A stretch of DNA of 64,000 nt. Origin: an uncultured Spartobacteria bacterium (lineage in GTDB: Bacteria; Verrucomicrobiota; Verrucomicrobiia; Chthoniobacterales; JAATET01). The notes beneath the pieces are model-generated. The model saw nothing but the letters and a program-made list of their open reading frames with translations. It was not told the origin of the DNA and ran no database searches. The DNA lies in contig CALLUD010000030.1 in NCBI GenBank assembly GCA_938011325.1, positions 1 to 64,000 on the forward strand. Reading direction: 5' to 3'. This document shows, piece by piece, positions 61,401 to 64,000 of this stretch (position 1 is the first letter of the stretch; each line of letters starts with the position of its first letter). A program made the position numbers and the translations under genes.

Positions 61401-61687
61401 GAGCGGGCCGTCGCGAGTTCCTCTTGGAGCTGAAGAATCGACTTCTCGAGGGTTTGGCCCTCCGGCGATTCCTCATCCCTGTCGCCAAGCTGGCGACGAA
61501 TCGCCAGCGCCGCCTGCATCATGTTCGCCCCGCTGATCTGTTCCTGGAGTGTCGATTTATAAACACGCTCCAGCAGAACCTCGAGCCGATGGGCGTGCCA
61601 CAGTTTTACAAGTCCTTGCAGCAGAATCACTACTACAATGCACGCGAAGCCCAATACGAGGCGTCCGCGAACTGTGGAGGGAAACAT
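58478..61687 (-). CDS. Hybrid sensor histidine kinase (3 PAS, HAMP, receiver)
   Basis: A 1069-residue membrane sensor. TM1 is at about residues 9-28, followed by a helical periplasmic domain and TM2 (about 200-220) with HAMP (RPLAQMAAAADRIASGHPDE). Then three PAS domains (about 290-410, 425-540, 550-670), HisKA with phospho-accepting His701 (SHEIRTPMNG), HATPase (DTGDGIPPEQQ and HGGTGLGLAISKRL) and a C-terminal receiver with Asp994 (LMDLQMPRMDG). It senses an unknown signal and phosphorylates its own receiver; no separate response regulator is adjacent. ATG 61687 gives the first helix directly; 39 upstream codons were excluded. Confidence 0.9.
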   Translation of the reverse strand: MFPSTVRGRLVLGFACIVVVILLQGLVKLWHAHRLEVLLERVYKSTLQEQISGANMMQAALAIRRQLGDRDEESPEGQTLEKSILQLQEELATARSATRDSENAMDLLSREERRGQEKHELEILDRIARDIGEFQSLVAAEDGADADVATQDRLRKLLDDSILPEIGRYGEGTRQHLAVDSRAVMAILDQDLIVTTLAIAAAVLIAIGANILLARWTMRPLAQMAAAADRIASGHPDERMPTGLPGEFGVLAQAFNRTLDALRSTAISRDRLETAVAERTHQLEQFFRLSLDLMCIASKAGWFLQVNDAFVETLGYSREELLSRRYTDFIHPDDLEATEVEIRKLQESVDCTRRFENRYRHKDGSWRYLSWNSVPVPGTDFVYATARDITELRAAMKELKDLNDELEARAERRAAELTASEHRFRMMIEQVRDYAILMLDSHGVVTTWSSGAESVKGYAAEEIIGRHYSCFFLPEDVEAGLPDQLLEAAAREGHVHCEGWRMRKDGDRFWAEVDISAFRENGELKGYTKVMRDTTAQRQAERALRQSEEQFRSAMEHSAIGIALVAPDGAFLRVNAALCSILGYKAEELLEMDFQAITHPDDLEMDMEQLGRLLAGEVSAYQLEKRYFRKDGAVVWGLLAVTLMRGEEGVPRYFISQIQDITERKRAEEMQREALERQRELTRRAQAGEQAKSEFLAVMSHEIRTPMNGLLGYADLLARAEGLSEEHHDYAQTLYQSGRALLRILDDILDFTASEAGALRLHNAPFSPRDVLTEIEQLLRPNATAKGVTLRVEVAPEVPEHLVADAGRLRQIVLNLASNGVKFTDQGEVRIAASANPDAKTWSVVVRDTGDGIPPEQQRLIFQPFMQVDRSTSRRHGGTGLGLAISKRLSEMMGGSLEFRSEPGRGSEFLLTLPMREASMTSGLPVADAKPAAFDHHFASRHPLRILVVEDDTVNLKLTVTLLRRLGYEPSTACNGLEAVKRYEEDRPTCVLMDLQMPRMDGIEATRAIRELEKRNGGESVFIAALTANTVSVDRQRCFDAGMTTYLNKPIRREALMETLTAASEHSRV

Positions 61688-61909
61688 TTTAAAGCCAGCA
61701 GTCAGGGTCAGGATACGGCACCCTGAGGGCGTGAGAAGAAAAATCGCCCTGCTTTTGCGAACGAATAATTTCCGATGGAGATATAATTCGGATCGAGGGC
61801 GCAAACCGGCACCCAGATCGAGAAGAGGATTTCAGTCATGAGGCCATCCAGTCGTAAACGGGAGTTGTCCTTCCCGCATTGACGTGGGACAGATCATTCA
61901 AGCTGGTCG

Positions 61910-62344
61910 TCAGTGGTTGCAAGTGCAGGCGTATTCCGGAAGGCCGCACTCAGCGCAGGTGTTCATGTTGTAGGTAATGCGGAAGTTTTTCGGTTTCGAG
62001 TCCTGCGTGGGACGGATCTGCACAACAATCCGGTAGTCGTCCCCCTCCGGCAGAGGTTTCGTGGAAACGAGGGTGTCACCGTCGGTTTCGAATTCGATCG
62101 TCTCCTTGCCGCCGGGAGCCTCGGCAGTCGCCGTAACCACCTGGCCGGCGGGGGCGACAGGGGCGAGCGAGTCGTCGTAAAAGGCGATGCTCACATTGCG
62201 GTCGGGCTGGATGAGAAATTCCGCCTTTTGTCCGTCGAGAGCGAGAAGACGGCCACCGCGGGGGCCGGGTTCGGCTTTGTCCTGTGCAAGGGCCGGCACG
62301 ACAAGGGTGGTGAGAATCGCGAGAAGCGGAAGCAGGGTTTTCAT
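61910..62344 (-). CDS. Small secreted protein with Cys-rich C-terminus, coupled to metal efflux
   Basis: A 144-residue protein with a signal peptide (MKTLLPLLAILTTLVVPALA) and a beta-rich domain (GPRGGRLLALDGQKAEFLIQ through NFRITYNMN). A short C-terminal tail reads CAECGLPEYACTCNH, four Cys and a His that could bind a metal ion. Its ATG overlaps the stop of the CzcA-type pump (ATGA), so it is made with the pump and may act as a periplasmic metal chaperone or sensor (inference). No family recognised. The 222 nt up to the histidine kinase hold only a weak 5-bp hairpin at 61859-61876. Confidence 0.7.
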   Translation of the reverse strand: MKTLLPLLAILTTLVVPALAQDKAEPGPRGGRLLALDGQKAEFLIQPDRNVSIAFYDDSLAPVAPAGQVVTATAEAPGGKETIEFETDGDTLVSTKPLPEGDDYRIVVQIRPTQDSKPKNFRITYNMNTCAECGLPEYACTCNH

Positions 62345-64000
62345 GTCAATACGGGTTCAGGTTTGGGTTGTCTGGGTTGGAACAGAGACTCGATCCAGTC
62401 GTAGAGAACGGGAACGACGAGGAGCGTGAGGAGCGTCGAGGTGACGATGCCGCCGATCACCACGGTCGCGAGGGGTCGCTGCACTTCGGAACCTGCGCCG
62501 GTCGAGATCGCCATCGGCACGAAACCCAGTGAGGCCACGAGAGCGGTCATCAATTTCGGCCGGAGGCGGGTCAGCGTCCCCTCGACCACCGCCTCCCGCA
62601 ATCCCCTGCCCTGTTCCCGGAGTTGATTGATGAAGCTGATGAGCATGATGCCATTCAGCACCGCGATCCCGGAGAGCGCGATAAATCCAACGCCGGCTGA
62701 AATCGTGAACGGCATGTCCCGCAGCCAGAGCGCAAAAATGCCACCCGTGACGGCCAGCGGCACGCAGACGAAAATCAACGCCGCCTGTCGCAGACTGCCA
62801 AAGCTCAGGAAAATCAGCACAAAGATCAGCGCCAGAGCCAGCGGCACGACGATCGCGAGACGGTTGCGGGCCTTCACGAGATTTTCGAACTGCCCGCCGA
62901 ATTCGAAGTAGTAGCCGTCGGGAAACGGCACGCGTTCCTTGATCCGCTTCGTCGCTTCACGCACGAAGCCCTCGATGTCGCGGCCGCGCACGTTGATGAG
63001 CACGGATACCCGACGCTGCGCGTCCTCGCGGGCGATCTGCACCGGTTGCTCGACAAGTTTCACCTCCGCCACCTCGCCGAGCGGCAGCATGTCGCCGTAG
63101 TCCGTCTGCAACGGAAATCGTTCAATACCCTCGAGATCCGTGCGACGTTCCTCGGACAGGCGAACGACAATGGGCGTGCGCCGGTTGCCTTCGATGAGCA
63201 ATCCGACCTCCGTGCCCGCAAGCGCGGTTTCAACGAGATCGTTCAACTCATCGGCGTGCACCGCGCGTCGCAGCATCTCATCGCGCTTCGGCGTGATCTC
63301 GACCATGGGCACCTTGCCCACGGAATCGAACTCCGTTTCGCCGCCGCCGGGAATTTCCCCGAGCACCGTGCGAACCTCCCCGGCGAGACGTTCCAACTCC
63401 GCGTAGTCTTCACCGTAGATCTTGCACATCAGGTCGGCTCGCGCGCCGGCCATGATTTCGTTGAAACGCATCTGGATCGGCTGCGTGACGAGAATGCTTT
63501 GCCCGGGCACGTGCGCGAGCAGCGTCTCACGCATCATCACACCAAGTTCTTCCTTCGTGATCGTGCGACCGTTGACCTTCCGCCACTTCTCCTTCGGCTC
63601 GAGCATCACGTAGGTGTCCCCGACATTGGGTCCCATCGGGTCGGTCGCCACCTCAGCCGTGCCAATGCGCGAGAATATCTCGCGAATCTCCGGGAAGTTT
63701 TCGCGCAGCACCTTCTCGCTTCGTTCCTGCAATTCGAGCGAGGACGACAGCGACGCGCTGGTGCTGCGGATCAGCTGAAACGCGAAGTCCCCCTCGTCGA
63801 GTTGTGGAATGAATTCCGCGCCCAGTCTCGAAAAGATCACCAGCGACAACGCGAAAAGCGCGACCATTGGCACCACGACCGCCCAACGGAAGCGCAGGCC
63901 GAAATGCAGCAGCGGGGTGTAGAGTCGCTTCGTCCACGTGACGAGCCAGTTGTCCCTCTCCTGAATCCTTCCGCCGAGAAGATACGAGCAAAGCACGGGC
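62341..64000 (-). CDS. Heavy-metal RND efflux pump CzcA/CusA family (partial, 5' end outside window)
   Basis: The C-terminal ~552 residues of an HME-RND inner-membrane pump; the N-terminal half lies beyond the window edge. Visible parts are the periplasmic porter domain (AEFIPQLDEGDFAFQLIRST, ARADLMCKIYGEDYAELERL), then EFGGQFENLVKARNRLAIVV and the second set of transmembrane helices with ISAGVGFIALSGIAVLNGIM. It exports Zn/Co/Cd or Cu/Ag by proton exchange with membrane-fusion and outer-membrane partners, which should lie upstream outside the window. The stop overlaps the start of the Cys-rich protein. Confidence 0.93.
   Translation of the reverse strand, partial: PVLCSYLLGGRIQERDNWLVTWTKRLYTPLLHFGLRFRWAVVVPMVALFALSLVIFSRLGAEFIPQLDEGDFAFQLIRSTSASLSSSLELQERSEKVLRENFPEIREIFSRIGTAEVATDPMGPNVGDTYVMLEPKEKWRKVNGRTITKEELGVMMRETLLAHVPGQSILVTQPIQMRFNEIMAGARADLMCKIYGEDYAELERLAGEVRTVLGEIPGGGETEFDSVGKVPMVEITPKRDEMLRRAVHADELNDLVETALAGTEVGLLIEGNRRTPIVVRLSEERRTDLEGIERFPLQTDYGDMLPLGEVAEVKLVEQPVQIAREDAQRRVSVLINVRGRDIEGFVREATKRIKERVPFPDGYYFEFGGQFENLVKARNRLAIVVPLALALIFVLIFLSFGSLRQAALIFVCVPLAVTGGIFALWLRDMPFTISAGVGFIALSGIAVLNGIMLISFINQLREQGRGLREAVVEGTLTRLRPKLMTALVASLGFVPMAISTGAGSEVQRPLATVVIGGIVTSTLLTLLVVPVLYDWIESLFQPRQPKPEPVLT

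Noticed and set aside
58478..61687. The histidine kinase as a chemotaxis or phosphorelay locus
   Set aside because: No adjacent response regulator, phosphotransfer protein or chemotaxis gene; it is an ordinary stand-alone hybrid kinase.
1..64000. CRISPR arrays, insertion sequences or prophage genes
   Set aside because: No regularly spaced repeats, transposase motifs, integrases or phage structural genes were recognised in any frame.

Overview
The window is GC-rich bacterial chromosomal DNA. It most likely comes from the Verrucomicrobiota (Spartobacteria/Opitutae-like). The evidence is the mix of families: a DUF1080 protein, a DUF4861 protein in a uronate operon, a pseudopilin-like gene of the type common in that phylum, a long-form IspH, GTP-dependent PEP carboxykinase and heavy-metal RND efflux. 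This placement is an inference. I see no insertion sequence, prophage, plasmid gene or CRISPR array.

Layout. 0-6.4 kb: a family-1 glycosyltransferase and an ABC exporter on +, converging on DUF1275, DUF1080 and lepA on -. 6.4-7.6 kb: a membrane-anchored unknown translationally coupled to a nucleoside-phosphorylase-fold protein. 7.5-11.7 kb (-): a compact uronate operon kduI-kduD-eda-kdgK-DUF4861, which takes pectin-type unsaturated uronate to pyruvate and glyceraldehyde-3-phosphate. An AT-rich promoter with an inverted repeat precedes it. 12.3-17.9 kb: a GH1 lipoprotein, a secreted unknown, an alpha/beta hydrolase and a GT2/GT-C-like pair. 17.9-19.1 kb: decayed DNA with two C-terminal gene fragments and a frameshifted pseudopilin gene. 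19.2-23.7 kb: single genes (NlpC/P60, xi-class glutathione transferase, SnoaL-like, DUF2200, creatininase family, and a soluble Cache-like domain fused to a LuxR HTH).

23.9-40.9 kb is the most interesting part. About 17 kb of co-directional, mostly overlapping genes encode a GlnT-type glutamine-synthetase homologue, an SDR, a Rieske oxygenase, a leaderless periplasmic-binding-fold protein, a SUMF1-fold protein, an ABC permease and binding protein without an ATPase, a TIM-barrel epimerase-like protein, a polysaccharide-deacetylase-fold hydrolase and an NADPH-FMN-reductase-fold protein. Next comes a NikR-like regulator behind a perfect 28-bp NikR-geometry operator. That regulator leads a module of two DUF1989 proteins, a urea/guanidine carboxylase and allophanate hydrolase. 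I infer a nitrogen-scavenging pathway that imports a substituted guanidino or related N-rich compound, trims it oxidatively and hydrolytically, and releases its nitrogen as ammonia through carboxyguanidine and allophanate.

41-64 kb is mainly housekeeping: dnaX-ybaB, tRNA-Ser(UGA), accA, ispH, mazG and pckG. With these are two CDF metal transporters, envelope glycosyltransferases, a rhomboid-like protein, a triple-PAS hybrid histidine kinase, and the end of a CzcA/CusA efflux pump coupled to a small Cys-rich secreted protein. Many start sites were moved inward from the longest open frame, using family N-termini and ATGA/GTGA overlaps.
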